A stretch of DNA of 64,000 nt from the NCBI GenBank assembly GCA_037954235.1, contig JBBMOA010000020.1, positions 10,988,177 to 11,052,176 on the forward strand. Reading direction: 5' to 3'. Shown one piece after another: positions 63,911-64,000 of the stretch; position 1 is the stretch's first letter, and every line of letters begins with the position of its first letter. The position numbers were made by a program, and so were the translations under genes. Below the pieces are notes generated by a model, which searched no databases, had not been told where the DNA came from, and saw only the letters and a list, made by a program, of their open reading frames with translations. The stretch comes from Aulostomus chinensis (Eukaryota; Chordata; Actinopteri; Syngnathiformes; Aulostomidae).

Positions 63911-64000
63911 AAAGCATAAGCTATAGTGAAATCTATTTAAAAAAGTAATGTGTGTGGGTGTCTCTGGCAGCTAGAGGGTGTACATTACCAGAACTCAGTG

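Overview
The window is vertebrate genomic DNA, almost certainly from a teleost fish. Its genes have many exons with GT-AG introns. It is rich in dinucleotide repeats, and it carries the usual fish repeat set: a Tc1-like element, a hAT element, an L2-like LINE and tRNA-headed SINEs.

The whole window lies inside one gene on the minus strand, a ryanodine receptor. I placed 50 consecutive coding exons between 63454 (5' side) and 17 (3' side). They sum to 7,580 nt (about 2,526 codons), every junction keeps the reading frame, and neither end of the gene is in the window. Sequence details point to ryr3 and not ryr1 or ryr2: the GVAEGSAQYKKWYFEL and LLGTTQFLSQASFIP segments, the KTFGTQNSN segment, and a short linker where RyR1/RyR2 carry the long divergent region 2. 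The protein runs from the N-terminal RIH solenoid through SPRY1, RyR repeats 1-2, SPRY2, SPRY3, the junctional solenoid with its acidic loop, the central disease-hotspot region, and RyR repeats 3-4 into the bridging solenoid. The pore is beyond the left edge.

The largest intron (20283-36504, 16.2 kb) holds the most interesting object: an intronless, uninterrupted 1,062-codon copy of exportin-1 (XPO1/CRM1) on the same strand as ryr3. It is clearly diverged from XPO1, yet it is full length and open. It keeps the leptomycin-reactive cysteine but alters several residues lining the NES-binding groove. A TATA-like box with four 13-bp tandem repeats lies just upstream, and a strong G-quadruplex motif lies just after its stop. 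The same intron holds a decayed hAT transposon and a decayed L2-like LINE, also in sense orientation.

Other introns hold five copies of one SINE family (two of them with readable target-site duplications, two inverted pairs), a Tc1 transposase pseudogene, inverted-repeat elements, an RT fragment and microsatellites. I found no CRISPR, rRNA or true tRNA genes and no second host gene beyond the XPO1 copy.
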